A stretch of 64,000 nucleotides of DNA from assembly GCA_023255735.1 (NCBI GenBank), contig JAGDVP010000012.1:1-64000 (forward strand), given 5' to 3'. This document shows positions 26,337 to 35,098 of the stretch, in pieces (the first letter of the stretch is position 1; the number at the start of each line of letters is the position of its first letter). The position numbers and the translations under genes are program-made. A model generated the notes under the pieces. The model did not search any database. It had not been told where the DNA came from and saw nothing but the letters and a program-made list of their open reading frames with translations. Source of the DNA: Halothiobacillus sp. (GTDB lineage: Bacteria > Pseudomonadota > Gammaproteobacteria > Halothiobacillales > Halothiobacillaceae).

Positions 26337-27407
26337 TTACTGTCGGGTAGCGTTGTTTGGCATCAAAGGGTTGCCGCCCCGCGCGGCCACCCACAATGAG
26401 AAGGCCGGTTCATCAAATAGCCGATCGCCCACTGTTTGATGCAGTTGTTCAATGAGGCCAAAACTCAACGCATCATCGTGCAGGTGGGCGGCAAGCGTGA
26501 GCGCATCGGGGAGGTTGATTCGTTGTTGGCCTAGGGCGTTGCGAATGGCTTGCACGGCATCCATTTGCTCGTTTAAGTCGGTTATCGCCATTAAGGTTGA
26601 AGGCTGCGCCAGCCAGGCGGCGAGCGGTGTTTTAATATCCGCGCTTTGGCCGGCAAAGGTTTGCAGCGCAGCAGCGGCCGCCGAGCCCACACAGGCGGCA
26701 ATGTGATTGAAGGTTGTGGTGTCCAAAAGGGGGCGGCGCGCGATCACTCGGCTGGCAAACACCCAGCTGCGCGGGCTGGGGAAGGCTTTAATTTCAGGCT
26801 CCGAGGTAAAACGCGAGAGCCACTCAGGTTCGCTTTGAATAAATTCTTGTAGCAGCGGGGTAATCTCGTGGCGCGCGGCCCAATCAAGCCAAGCATTGCT
26901 ATCGGCACGCAGATGGATGTGCATAAAACGATTGGCTAAGGGCGCCGGCATGGCGTAGGTGATGCCGCGATCATCCAGCCGATTGCCGGCAGCGACGATG
27001 CTCCAGCCTGCGGGCAGGTGATAAGCCCCGAGCCTTCGATCCAGTATCAGCTGGTAGGCACTGGCGGCCACCGAGGGGATGGCGGCATTGATTTCGTCCA
27101 GAAATAGAACGCCACAAGCCCCATCACGTTCAGTATTCGGAAGCTCATCGGGCGGCGCCCAGCGCACCTTGCCGTTATCGTGCAGCGGGATGCCGCGCAG
27201 GTCGGTGGGTTCTAATTGCGATAAACGCAAATCAATCAGCGTTAAACCCAAGCTTTCGGCCGCCGCGCGCACGCAATCGGATTTACCAATGCCCGGCGCG
27301 CCCCAAATCATCAGAGGTACGGCAAATTGCGGGGCGCTGAAGGTTTCATGCAGCAGTTGCGTTAATTCGCGGGTGTTTAAGCTCGGAATGTTGGGTTCAG
27401 TGTTCAT
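26337..27407 (-). CDS. MoxR-family AAA+ ATPase
   Basis: A 356-residue AAA+ ATPase with Walker A GAPGIGKS at 36-43, Walker B VLFLDEIN at about 100-107, sensor sequence VAAGNRLDDRG and the arginine-finger region around APLANRF. MoxR-type ATPases form rings that remodel a client together with a VWA protein; the VWA gene follows directly. The C-terminal part beyond residue 200 shows no other domain I recognise. The ATG at 27407 has GTGAG 4 bases upstream; a GTG at 27416 is the alternative. No methanol dehydrogenase, CoxE or gas-vesicle gene is nearby to suggest a client. Confidence 0.88.
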   Translation of the reverse strand: MNTEPNIPSLNTRELTQLLHETFSAPQFAVPLMIWGAPGIGKSDCVRAAAESLGLTLIDLRLSQLEPTDLRGIPLHDNGKVRWAPPDELPNTERDGACGVLFLDEINAAIPSVAASAYQLILDRRLGAYHLPAGWSIVAAGNRLDDRGITYAMPAPLANRFMHIHLRADSNAWLDWAARHEITPLLQEFIQSEPEWLSRFTSEPEIKAFPSPRSWVFASRVIARRPLLDTTTFNHIAACVGSAAAAALQTFAGQSADIKTPLAAWLAQPSTLMAITDLNEQMDAVQAIRNALGQQRINLPDALTLAAHLHDDALSFGLIEQLHQTVGDRLFDEPAFSLWVAARGGNPLMPNNATRQ

Positions 27408-27605
27408 AAAACTCACTTAAAATAGCCGCGTTACACGGCGAGGGGGGCGTTATGTTTGGCCATGACAATGATGGTCAAATGTGGCTCTATTTGGCAAAAT
27501 GCATAAGTCTCAACGCTCCGTGTTGCCTAAGTTTGCTTTTTGCCTCGCATTTTAATGCCCCATGAGCCGGCTTACGACAGACGCAAATTCCCTCAGGTAT
27601 AAATT

Positions 27606-29558
27606 ATGAATAATCTCGAATCGATTCTCACGGAAAATCGGGTATTCCCGCCGAATCCGGCCTTTGCCGCCCACGCGCGCATCGGTTCCCGCGCCGCTTA
27701 TGATGCCTTGGTGGCCGAAGCACAGGTTGATTATGAAGGATTTTGGGCGCGGTTGGCCAAAGCGTTTGTCACTTGGGATAAACCGTTTTCAACCGTGCTG
27801 GATGATTCAAATGCACCGCATTATCAATGGTTTGCTGATGGTGCCTTGAATGCGTCGGTGAACTGCATTGATCGTCATCTGCCGGCCAAAGCCGAAAAAA
27901 TCGCCTTCATTGCCGAGGCCGATGATGGCAGTGTGCGTAAAATTACCTATCAGCAATTGCATGATGAGGTGTCCCGCCTCGCCAATGGCTTATTATCGCT
28001 CGGCATCACCCAAGGGGATCGCGTGATTATTTATATGCCGATGATCCCCGAGGCCAGCATCGCCATGCTGGCCTGCGCACGGATTGGGGCGATTCATTCG
28101 GTCGTGTTTGGTGGCTTTTCCGCCGAGGCTTTGCGTGATCGCATCAATGATACCGGCGCAAGGCTCGTTATCACGGCCGATGGCGGCATGCGGGGCGGCC
28201 GGGCGGTTCCCCTTAAAGCGGCGGTGGATAAAGCGTTGGAAGCGGGTTGCCCTGCGGTCGAGAACGTTGTGGTGTTCGAGCGCTTAGGGCAGGCTCAGCT
28301 GGTGGATGGGCGGGATATCTCTTGGCGCAAGCTGTGCCAAGCTCATGCCGCCGAATGTGTGCCGGTCATGGTGGCAGCGGAGCACCCCTTGTTTTTGCTG
28401 TATACCTCGGGCTCTACCGGCAAGCCCAAAGGCGTGCAGCACGCCACGGGCGGGTTTTTGGTGAACGCGGCGATGACCAATGCCTGGGTGTTTGATCTCA
28501 ACGATAACGATGTGTATTGGTGCACCGCCGATGTGGGCTGGATTACCGGCCACAGCTATGTGACCTATGGGCCACTCGCGCTGGGCGCAACCCAAGTCAT
28601 CTTTGAGGGCATTCCCTCTTATCCCGATGGCGGGCGCTTCTGGCAGATGATTGAACGGCATAAAGTGTCCGTGTTTTACACCGCGCCCACCGCCATTCGT
28701 GCGCTGATGAAATTGGGCGATGAGCTGCCTGCTCAATCCGATTTATCGAGCTTACGCTTGCTTGGCACCGTGGGTGAGCCCATCAATCCCGAAGCGTGGA
28801 TGTGGTATCACCGCGTGATTGGGGCTGGCCGCTGTCCTATTGCCGACACCTGGTGGCAAACCGAAACCGGCGCGCACATGATCGCCCCGCTGCCTGGCGC
28901 CATTGCCACCAAGCCCGGCTCGTGCACCCTGCCATTGCCCGGCATTATGGCGGCTATTGTGGATGATGACGGCGAGCCCGTCGGCCATAATCAGGGCGGT
29001 AATCTGGTCATCACCAAACCCTGGCCTTCGATGATTCGCACAATCTGGGGCGATAATGCCCGCTTTGTGCGCAGCTATTTCCCTTCAAAACTTAAAGGTT
29101 ATTATCTTGCTGGCGATTCGGCTCGCCGTGATGAGGACGGCTATTTTTGGATTATGGGGCGCATTGACGATGTGCTGAACGTATCTGGCCACAGGCTCGG
29201 CACCATGGAGATCGAATCGGCGCTGGTGGCGCACCCGCTTGTCGCCGAAGCGGCCGTGGTCGGTAAACCCCACGATATTAAGGGTGAATCCATTATGGCT
29301 TTTGTGGTGTGCAAAGGGGATCGCCCCGAGGGCGCTGCGGCGGATGTCATGGTGAAAACCCTGCGCGATTGGGTGGCAGAACAAATCGGCCCCATTGCCA
29401 AGCCCGATGACATTCGCTTTGGTGATAACCTCCCCAAGACACGCTCAGGCAAAATCATGCGGCGTTTATTGCGGGGCATTGCCGTGGGTGAATTGCCGCA
29501 CGGCGATGTATCTACACTAGAAAATCCGGCTATCTTAGATCAATTGCTCGGCAAATAA
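27606..29558 (+). CDS. acsA: Acetyl-coenzyme A synthetase
   Basis: The enzyme activates acetate with ATP to acetyl-AMP and then acetyl-CoA, letting the cell assimilate or recycle acetate. The 650-residue length is nearly that of E. coli Acs (652). The AMP-binding P-loop [13 protein letters not shown] is at about 265-278, the TWWQTETG motif, [16 protein letters not shown] and [20 protein letters not shown] follow, and the C-terminal [10 protein letters not shown] holds the lysine whose acetylation switches the enzyme off in related bacteria. It is a single-gene unit with a terminator 13 bases after its stop. No actP transporter or Pat acetyltransferase gene is next to it. Confidence 0.97.
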   Translation: MNNLESILTENRVFPPNPAFAAHARIGSRAAYDALVAEAQVDYEGFWARLAKAFVTWDKPFSTVLDDSNAPHYQWFADGALNASVNCIDRHLPAKAEKIAFIAEADDGSVRKITYQQLHDEVSRLANGLLSLGITQGDRVIIYMPMIPEASIAMLACARIGAIHSVVFGGFSAEALRDRINDTGARLVITADGGMRGGRAVPLKAAVDKALEAGCPAVENVVVFERLGQAQLVDGRDISWRKLCQAHAAECVPVMVAAEHPLFLLYTSGSTGKPKGVQHATGGFLVNAAMTNAWVFDLNDNDVYWCTADVGWITGHSYVTYGPLALGATQVIFEGIPSYPDGGRFWQMIERHKVSVFYTAPTAIRALMKLGDELPAQSDLSSLRLLGTVGEPINPEAWMWYHRVIGAGRCPIADTWWQTETGAHMIAPLPGAIATKPGSCTLPLPGIMAAIVDDDGEPVGHNQGGNLVITKPWPSMIRTIWGDNARFVRSYFPSKLKGYYLAGDSARRDEDGYFWIMGRIDDVLNVSGHRLGTMEIESALVAHPLVAEAAVVGKPHDIKGESIMAFVVCKGDRPEGAAADVMVKTLRDWVAEQIGPIAKPDDIRFGDNLPKTRSGKIMRRLLRGIAVGELPHGDVSTLENPAILDQLLGK

Positions 29559-29570
29559 GTGTGTTAAACA

Positions 29571-29595
29571 AGGGGCAAATAAAGCCCCTTTTTTA
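29571..29595 (+). terminator. Rho-independent terminator after acsA
   Basis: AGGGGC (29571-29576) pairs with GCCCCT (29584-29589) over a 7-base loop, followed by T. It separates acsA from the cytochrome b gene. Confidence 0.85.
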
Positions 29596-29619
29596 TGTAA
29601 AAAATGAGAGGAACACTGG

Positions 29620-30327
29620 ATGACGGATCTTAAAACACCCCCCGCCCGCATTAAAGTTTGGGATTTACCCACCCGTTTATTTCATTGGTTGCTGGTGGTC
29701 GGCATTTTTTCCCTATGGTTCACCGCTGATGTGTTAGGCCGGTTAAGTTTGCATATCGCGATTGGCTATGCTCTGCTGGGGTTGATTGTATTTCGCTTGG
29801 TGTGGGGTTTTATTGGTAGCGATACGGCGCGGTTTTCGCACTTTGTACGCGGCCCTCGCCATATCATCCAATATCTGAAAAAGCCAGACGACACGGTGAC
29901 CCTCGGTCATAACCCGCTGGGTGCGCTTTCCGTTGTCGCTTTGCTGCTGGTGATTATGGTGCAGTTGGGAACCGGGCTTTTTGCCAATGACCAAATTTAT
30001 TCTGAGGGGCCATTTTCAGATTATGTCTCTGAGCGCACGCAAGACCTCCTCACCTATATCCACGAAATTAATTTTTATATTTTGCTGGGTTTGATTAGCC
30101 TGCATTTGGCCGCGATTGCCTATCATCAACTCAAAAAGCACGAGCCTTTAGTGCGCGCCATGATTACCGGGCAACGCGAGCTTAAATCCGGTGAGCGGGT
30201 GCAAAACGCCAATCTCCATTTTGCGGGGATAATCGCCCTTGTCATTGCCCTGACGTTGGCCGTTGGGGCGTGGTATTTGCTTAGCTACCAGCCCAAACTT
30301 TTGGCCGGATGGCTGGGGCTGCATTAA
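29620..30327 (+). CDS. Membrane-bound b-type cytochrome (cytochrome b561/CybB or hydrogenase b-type family)
   Basis: A 235-residue inner-membrane protein with about five hydrophobic helices. It begins with the typical IKVWDLPTRLFHWLLVVG, where the His is a probable haem ligand. Other candidate ligand histidines are in LHIAIGYALLG, YIHEINFYILLG and SLHLAAIAYHQLKK. RLVWGFIG is also characteristic. The protein presumably passes electrons from a periplasmic or membrane donor to quinone. No cytochrome c or hydrogenase gene is adjacent, so the partner is unknown. GAGAGGAA lies about 10 bases before the ATG. The gap to rpsI is 395 bases. Confidence 0.85.
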   Translation: MTDLKTPPARIKVWDLPTRLFHWLLVVGIFSLWFTADVLGRLSLHIAIGYALLGLIVFRLVWGFIGSDTARFSHFVRGPRHIIQYLKKPDDTVTLGHNPLGALSVVALLLVIMVQLGTGLFANDQIYSEGPFSDYVSERTQDLLTYIHEINFYILLGLISLHLAAIAYHQLKKHEPLVRAMITGQRELKSGERVQNANLHFAGIIALVIALTLAVGAWYLLSYQPKLLAGWLGLH

Positions 30328-30660
30328 TTGATTAGGCTAATTCTTGCTTTGCGGCGTTGAGTTAAGTTGGTGGGCTTTGGGGCGGCGCGCTCAAAGCCAA
30401 GATAGAGCGTACAAGTAGCGCGATTGCTTGAGGCTTGAGATAGGGCTTAATTGCTCGTTGGTTGCGTATCGGGCACAAACGGACTCGCGTTAAGTTAAAG
30501 CATCAAGTCTGCGTGCCGTTTCTAACCGCGTTTGACCCAAACGCATCGGGTCATTTTGGAGAATTTTGCGGATGGCTTAGGTTATTTGAACTCAGTTTGA
30601 GTGGGCGTTCAGTGTTCTGTTAAGGCCAATTTCGGCACTTTAATGAGCTAATCTTTCGGC
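30328..30660. other. Gene-free interval between the cytochrome b gene and the rpsI terminator
   Basis: No convincing ORF or tRNA is present. A short perfect hairpin, GCGTTTG-ACC-CAAACGC, lies at 30528-30544 without a T-run. ACGGACT near 30478 can pair partly with AGTC and CGT near 30505-30520. The rest looks like unremarkable spacer, longer than most gaps in this window. Confidence 0.5.
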
Positions 30661-30665
30661 AATAA

Positions 30666-30690
30666 AAAACCCGCCATGAGGGCGGGTTTT
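30666..30690 (-). terminator. Terminator of the rplM-rpsI operon
   Basis: AAAACCCGCC (30666-30675) pairs with GGCGGGTTTT (30681-30690) over a 5-base loop. Read leftward the stem is followed by TTTTTTATT, fitting the end of the leftward ribosomal operon, whose last stop is at 30723. Confidence 0.85.
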
Positions 30691-30722
30691 GTGTTGCCAG
30701 CCAATATGGCAGGCACTGCGAA

Positions 30723-31115
30723 TTAACGCTTAGAGAACTGAACCGCCCGGCGCGCTTTACGCAGGCCGACCTTTTTACGTTCCACTTCACGGGCATCACG
30801 GGTCACAAAGCCTGCGGTACGCAATTTGCCACGGAAACTTTCATCGAAATCGATTAATGCACGGGTCAGGCCATGCCGAATCGCGCCCGATTGGCCGCTA
30901 GGACCGCCACCGGCTACGGTGCAGAACACGTCAAAGCGGTTGCCGAGCTCTAGCAATTCGAGCGGCTGACGCACAACCATGCGGGCAGTTTCACGACCGA
31001 AGAATTCTTCAATCGTTTTGCCGTTGATGGTGATTGTGCCGTTGCCGGGGCGAAGAAAAACCCGTGCCGCTGATGTTTTGCGACGACCGGTGCCGTAATT
31101 TTGGGTGACTGCCAT
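30723..31115 (-). CDS. rpsI: 30S ribosomal protein S9
   Basis: A 130-residue small-subunit protein whose C-terminal tail reaches the P-site tRNA. It shows [18 protein letters not shown] at the start, [19 protein letters not shown] in the middle and the universally conserved end [16 protein letters not shown] precedes the ATG. It follows rplM by 14 bases, the standard operon. Confidence 0.98.
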   Translation of the reverse strand: MAVTQNYGTGRRKTSAARVFLRPGNGTITINGKTIEEFFGRETARMVVRQPLELLELGNRFDVFCTVAGGGPSGQSGAIRHGLTRALIDFDESFRGKLRTAGFVTRDAREVERKKVGLRKARRAVQFSKR

Positions 31116-31129
31116 GATGAGGACTCCGA

Positions 31130-31558
31130 TCAGATATCAAGCGGTTTAGGTTGCTGCGCGGCATGGTTATGCTCGGCGCCGGCATACACTTTAAGTTTGC
31201 GGAACATATCGCGACCTAAAGGGTTTTTAGGCAACATGCCCTTAACGGCCATTTCGATAACCCGCTCAGGCGAGCGTTCGATCATTTTTTCAAATGTGAA
31301 ATGCTTCATGTTGCCAATAAAGCCGGTATGGAAGTGATAGGTTTTGTCTTGGGCTTTGTTGCCCGTGACTTTCACGTTTTTCGCATTGAGGATGATGATG
31401 TAATCACCGGTATCAACGTGCGGTGTGAATTCAGCCTTGTGCTTGCCCCGCAGGCGGCGCGCGACTTCAGACGCAAGGCGGCCTAAGGTTTTGCCCGATG
31501 CATCGACCACAAACCAGTCGCGTGTCACTTCAGCCGGTTTGGCGGAAAATGTTTTCAT
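31130..31558 (-). CDS. rplM: 50S ribosomal protein L13
   Basis: A 142-residue large-subunit protein, the same length as in E. coli. It opens [20 protein letters not shown] and contains [23 protein letters not shown], summarised here by its limits at about residues 28-51, then HTGFIGNMK and [20 protein letters not shown]. It is the first gene of the rplM-rpsI pair; the 190 bases to its right hold the divergent promoters of rplM and trpS. Confidence 0.98.
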   Translation of the reverse strand: MKTFSAKPAEVTRDWFVVDASGKTLGRLASEVARRLRGKHKAEFTPHVDTGDYIIILNAKNVKVTGNKAQDKTYHFHTGFIGNMKHFTFEKMIERSPERVIEMAVKGMLPKNPLGRDMFRKLKVYAGAEHNHAAQQPKPLDI

Positions 31559-31752
31559 TTTTTATAAGCTCCCAAAGAAGCGGAAAGAGTTCATTAATTC
31601 AAAGAGGCGGCGATTCTAGCGAAATGCACCGCGCGTGACAAGCGTTTATTTGCGCACCGATGCGGGCATGCTGCTTTGCTCGCCAACAGGCTGTCAGGCG
31701 GGGGATTTGTTATTATCATGCGGTTTAATTATTTTAACGTGAAGAAAGATTT

Positions 31753-32766
31753 ATGACGCCTGCCACCGCCAAACGCCCTATTGTGCTCTCGGGGATTCAG
31801 CCCTCGGGGCAATTATTAATTAGCCATTATGTCGGCGCGATGCGCAATTGGGTGGCCATGCAAGAGTCGCATGATTCATTATTTATGTTGGTGGATTTGC
31901 ACGCTATTACGGTGCGTCAAAATCCGGTGGAATTTCGGGCGCGTTGTTACGATTTTGTGGCCTTATATCTCGCCTGTGGTCTGGATCCTAAGAAAAACAC
32001 CATTTTTGTGCAATCGCATGTGTCCGCGCATGCGCAATTGGGCTGGTTGCTTAATTGCTACGCGCACATGGGTGAGCTTGAACGCATGACGCAATTTAAA
32101 GATAAATCCAGCCGGCCGGGCGCGGCCATTACGGTGGGTTTGTTTGATTATCCGGTGTTGATGGCGGCAGATATTTTGTTGTATCAAGCCACGCATGTGC
32201 CGGTGGGCGCCGATCAAAAGCAGCATTTGGAGCTCACCCGCGATTTGGCCGCACGGTTTAATCACATTTATGGCGCAGTGTTTACCATCCCCGAACCGTT
32301 CATCCCCGAGACGGGCGCGCGCATTATGTCGCTGCAAGACCCCACCAAAAAAATGTCGAAATCGGATCCCAGTGAAGGCAGTTTTGTGGGCTTGCTTGAT
32401 GAGCCCAAAACGATTTTGAAGAAATTTAAACGCGCGGTAACCGATTCCGATACGGATATTCGCTTCGATGGGGAAAACAAACCCGGCGTGTCGAATTTAT
32501 TAACTTTGTTGTCGATTTTCTCGGGCGAATCCATCCCTGCGCTGGAAAGCCGCTTGTCCGGGCAGGGTTATGGCACACTCAAAGTCCAAACGGCTGAAGC
32601 GGTGATTGCCTTTTTAGAACCCATCCAAGCCCAATTTCGCGCGCTGCGAACCGATGAGGCGGCGTTGGATCAAATTCTTGCCGATGGCGCAGCAAAAGCC
32701 CGTGCCCGGGCTGAGCCTACCTTGCAGCGCGCTTTTGAGGTGCACGGCTTTTTGCCGCGTCGTTAA
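31753..32766 (+). CDS. trpS: Tryptophan--tRNA ligase
   Basis: A class I synthetase that charges tRNA-Trp. The 337-residue protein has the nucleotide-binding [21 protein letters not shown] region, where the usual HIGH-like TIGNY is replaced by LISHY, the [23 protein letters not shown] core and the second signature KKMSKSD. The variant of the first signature keeps the His-Tyr/Gly spacing, so it is probably active. Its stop codon is directly followed by the start of nnrDE, so these two genes are translationally coupled. Confidence 0.95.
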   Translation: MTPATAKRPIVLSGIQPSGQLLISHYVGAMRNWVAMQESHDSLFMLVDLHAITVRQNPVEFRARCYDFVALYLACGLDPKKNTIFVQSHVSAHAQLGWLLNCYAHMGELERMTQFKDKSSRPGAAITVGLFDYPVLMAADILLYQATHVPVGADQKQHLELTRDLAARFNHIYGAVFTIPEPFIPETGARIMSLQDPTKKMSKSDPSEGSFVGLLDEPKTILKKFKRAVTDSDTDIRFDGENKPGVSNLLTLLSIFSGESIPALESRLSGQGYGTLKVQTAEAVIAFLEPIQAQFRALRTDEAALDQILADGAAKARARAEPTLQRAFEVHGFLPRR

Positions 32767-34329
32767 ATGCCTGTATCCGCCCAAAAAAATTACCCGCTGC
32801 CCCCGCTTTTTATGGCCGATCAGGTGCGCGCCCATGAGCGCGACTTATTGACCGCAGGGCATACCGCGTATGGCTTAATGACGCAGGCTGGAACGGCGCT
32901 GTGGGGTGCTTTACGTGCGCGTTGGCCGCAAGCCCAGCGCATCGGCGTGTTGCTAGGCTCAGGGCAAAATGCCGGTGATGGTTTGATTTTGGCGCGACAA
33001 GCAAGGGCGGCGGGTTGCGCTGTGGTGCTCTTTGGCTGGTTTAATCCCGCATCGGTGCAGGGTGCCTGCGCTGATGCGTGGGCGGCATGGCAGGCAGATT
33101 ATGTTGAAGGCATGCAGGCGCTCAATGCCCATGATTTGGCTGAACTGGATGTGATTGTTGATGCGGGTTTTGGTATTGGTCTTGCCGCAAATCGTCCTGT
33201 GATTGGGGTGCCGGCGCAATGGATTGCGGCGGTTAATGCGGCGCATCAGCGGGGCGTCGGGGTTATTTCGGCGGATGTGCCCTCGGGTCTGCAGGCCGAT
33301 ACGGGCGCGGGCGATGTGATGATTCACGCTGATGTCACCGTGTGTTTTCTTGCGCTTAAGCTTGGGTTGTTTACGGGGCGCGGGGCGGCGGTGGCGGGGA
33401 AGGTTGTACTGGCGGCTTTGGTTGAATCCGCGCCGGTTGAATCGACGATGGTAGCCCAACTTTTGCTCAAGGTGCCCCCGCTGCCCACCAAGCCGCGCGA
33501 TGGGCACAAGGGCTGCTTTGGCACCGTGTTGGTTATCGCGGGGAATCAAGGCATGAATGGGGCAGCACGCATGGCAGCTGAGGCGGCTTTGCGCATGGGC
33601 GCCGGCAAAGTCATTGTAGCTACGCACCCCGCGCATGCTGCGGTGCTGGCGGTTGGCTGCCCTGAGCTGATTGTGCAAGGCATCACCGATGCCGCCCAGT
33701 TGACGGCGCAGCTTGCCTTGGCCGATGCCCTAGTGTTGGGGCCGGGTTTGGGGCGCGATGATTGGGCGCAATCTTTAGCAATGCGGGCTTTATCAACGCC
33801 TTGTCCTAAGGTTGTAGACGCCGATGGATTATATTTTTTTGCCCGGTTTGCATCCCAAAGACAGCCAGTAACGGGTGCCTTGATTATCACCCCGCATCCG
33901 GCCGAGGCCGCGCAGTTATTAGGCTGCACGACGCAAACCGTAGAAATTAATCGCCCGCAAGCCGCGCGCGATTTAGCCCAGCGCTTTGGCGCGCTCACCG
34001 TGTTAAAAGGCGCCGGCAGCGTGCTGGCCTTGCCCGATGGGCTGCTGATTTGCGGGCGCGGCAGCCCGGCGTTAGCCACCGCCGGTTCAGGCGATGTGCT
34101 GGCGGGCGTGATTGGTGGCTTGCTTGCGATTCGAGCGGCGGCAGGGCTTGATTTGAATGATGTTTTGATGCGGGCGGTATGCTGGCATGCCATCGCCGGT
34201 GAGCTCGTGGCCGCGCAGGCGGGCGCTTGGGGCGCTGCGGCCACCGATTTGTTGCCCTTCATTCGCGCGCTGGCCAATGGGTCTATCACCCCATCGTGCC
34301 CCGATGATGGGCTGGGTGTTTGCCTGTGA
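32767..34329 (+). CDS. nnrD: Bifunctional NAD(P)H-hydrate epimerase / ADP-dependent dehydratase
   Basis: This repair enzyme restores damaged NAD(P)HX to NAD(P)H. The N-terminal ~215 residues are the epimerase (YjeF-N) domain, with LLGSGQNAGDGLILARQ, VDAGFGIGL and SADVPSGLQADTG. The C-terminal ~285 residues are the kinase-like dehydratase (YjeF-C), with GHKGCFGTVLVIAGNQGMNGAA, ALVLGPGLGRD, VVDADGL, ITPHPAEAAQLLG and ATAGSGDVLAGVIGGLLA segments. The 520-residue fusion matches E. coli YjeF/NnrD. Its ATG directly abuts the trpS stop; an internal ATG at 32812 is the alternative. It overlaps tsaE by four bases; the nnrD-tsaE order is common. Confidence 0.94.
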   Translation: MPVSAQKNYPLPPLFMADQVRAHERDLLTAGHTAYGLMTQAGTALWGALRARWPQAQRIGVLLGSGQNAGDGLILARQARAAGCAVVLFGWFNPASVQGACADAWAAWQADYVEGMQALNAHDLAELDVIVDAGFGIGLAANRPVIGVPAQWIAAVNAAHQRGVGVISADVPSGLQADTGAGDVMIHADVTVCFLALKLGLFTGRGAAVAGKVVLAALVESAPVESTMVAQLLLKVPPLPTKPRDGHKGCFGTVLVIAGNQGMNGAARMAAEAALRMGAGKVIVATHPAHAAVLAVGCPELIVQGITDAAQLTAQLALADALVLGPGLGRDDWAQSLAMRALSTPCPKVVDADGLYFFARFASQRQPVTGALIITPHPAEAAQLLGCTTQTVEINRPQAARDLAQRFGALTVLKGAGSVLALPDGLLICGRGSPALATAGSGDVLAGVIGGLLAIRAAAGLDLNDVLMRAVCWHAIAGELVAAQAGAWGAAATDLLPFIRALANGSITPSCPDDGLGVCL

Positions 34330-34823
34330 AGCCCTTGGCAGGCGCGTACTTGAATGAATTGGCGGTGGTGGCGCTTGCCCGAGCCTTGGCTCAGGCTGCG
34401 CCAGCCACGGGTTTACTGTTTTTAGAAGGCGGGTTGGGGGCGGGTAAAACGACGTTTGCGCGCGCATTTTTGCGTGCGCTCGGCGTGCAGGGCACGGTGC
34501 GCAGCCCCACCTACACCTTGATTGAACCCTATGATTTAACCGCAGCGTATTCGGGCCGGCGGGTGCTGCACTTGGATTTGTATCGCTTGAGTGCGCCTGA
34601 GGAGCTGGATGATTTAGGTCTGCGCGATGAGTTTGAGCAGGCTTTAATGCTTATTGAGTGGCCCCAGCGCGGCGCGGGCGAATTGCCGGTGCCAGATTTA
34701 ACCCTCTCGCTTGCGCCGGCAACGGGCTGTGCCTTAAGCGCCGCGCAAGAGCGCAGGGTAGCGCTCACCGCGCACACGCCCAAGGGAACCCAATGGCTTG
34801 ACGATTGCCCAATCGCCGAATAA
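34326..34823 (+). CDS. tsaE: tRNA threonylcarbamoyladenosine biosynthesis ATPase TsaE
   Basis: TsaE is the ATPase that supports TsaB-TsaD in making t6A37 in ANN-decoding tRNAs. The 165-residue protein has Walker A EGGLGAGKTTFARAFLRALG, the switch RSPTYTLIEPY, HLDLYRLSAPEELDDLGLRDEF and the LMLIEWPQRG motif typical of the family. I chose the GTG at 34326, which overlaps the nnrD stop as GTGA; an in-frame TTG lies two codons earlier. Other tsa genes are not in the window. Confidence 0.94.
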   Translation: MKPLAGAYLNELAVVALARALAQAAPATGLLFLEGGLGAGKTTFARAFLRALGVQGTVRSPTYTLIEPYDLTAAYSGRRVLHLDLYRLSAPEELDDLGLRDEFEQALMLIEWPQRGAGELPVPDLTLSLAPATGCALSAAQERRVALTAHTPKGTQWLDDCPIAE

Positions 34824-34852
34824 CCCGATACACGGATCAGAGGAGAGCGATC

Positions 34853-35056
34853 ATGGGTCAAGCGCAATTGCTATGGGGTTTATTGTTTGGCTCAATTGGG
34901 CTTGGGTTTTTAATTTATGCCAAGCAGCAACGCGCGGTGGTGCCACTTGTGGTGGGCTTGGCATTATCTATTTATCCGTTTTTTGTAAGCAACGTGGCGG
35001 CAATCGTAGTGATTGGGCTGGTGCTGACGGTTCTGCCTTATTTTATCCGGCTGTAA
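34853..35056 (+). CDS. Small conserved two-helix membrane protein
   Basis: A 67-residue protein with two hydrophobic segments, LLWGLLFGSIGLGFLIYAK and a second around VVPLVVGLALSIYPFFVS continuing to the C-terminal hydrophobic end VVIGLVLTVLPYFIRL, with a KQQR loop. Similar short proteins occur widely in proteobacteria, some labelled 'amino acid transport protein' with no evidence I know. AGGAGAG stands 7 bases before the ATG at 34853. It probably belongs to the trpS-nnrDE-tsaE transcript. Its stop codon lies in a long inverted repeat (35044-35078). Confidence 0.75.
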   Translation: MGQAQLLWGLLFGSIGLGFLIYAKQQRAVVPLVVGLALSIYPFFVSNVAAIVVIGLVLTVLPYFIRL

Positions 35057-35078
35057 TGGCTAAAAATCCAGCCGGATA
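35044..35078. repeat. 10-bp perfect inverted repeat between convergent genes
   Basis: TATCCGGCTG (35044-35053) and CAGCCGGATA (35069-35078) form a perfect 10-bp stem with a 15-base loop, overlapping the end of the small membrane protein gene and lying 20 bases from the glgP stop. There is no T-run on either side, so if it ends transcripts it does so by protecting 3' ends or with Rho. Confidence 0.6.
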
Positions 35079-35098
35079 GAGGTCAAATGACGGGCGGC

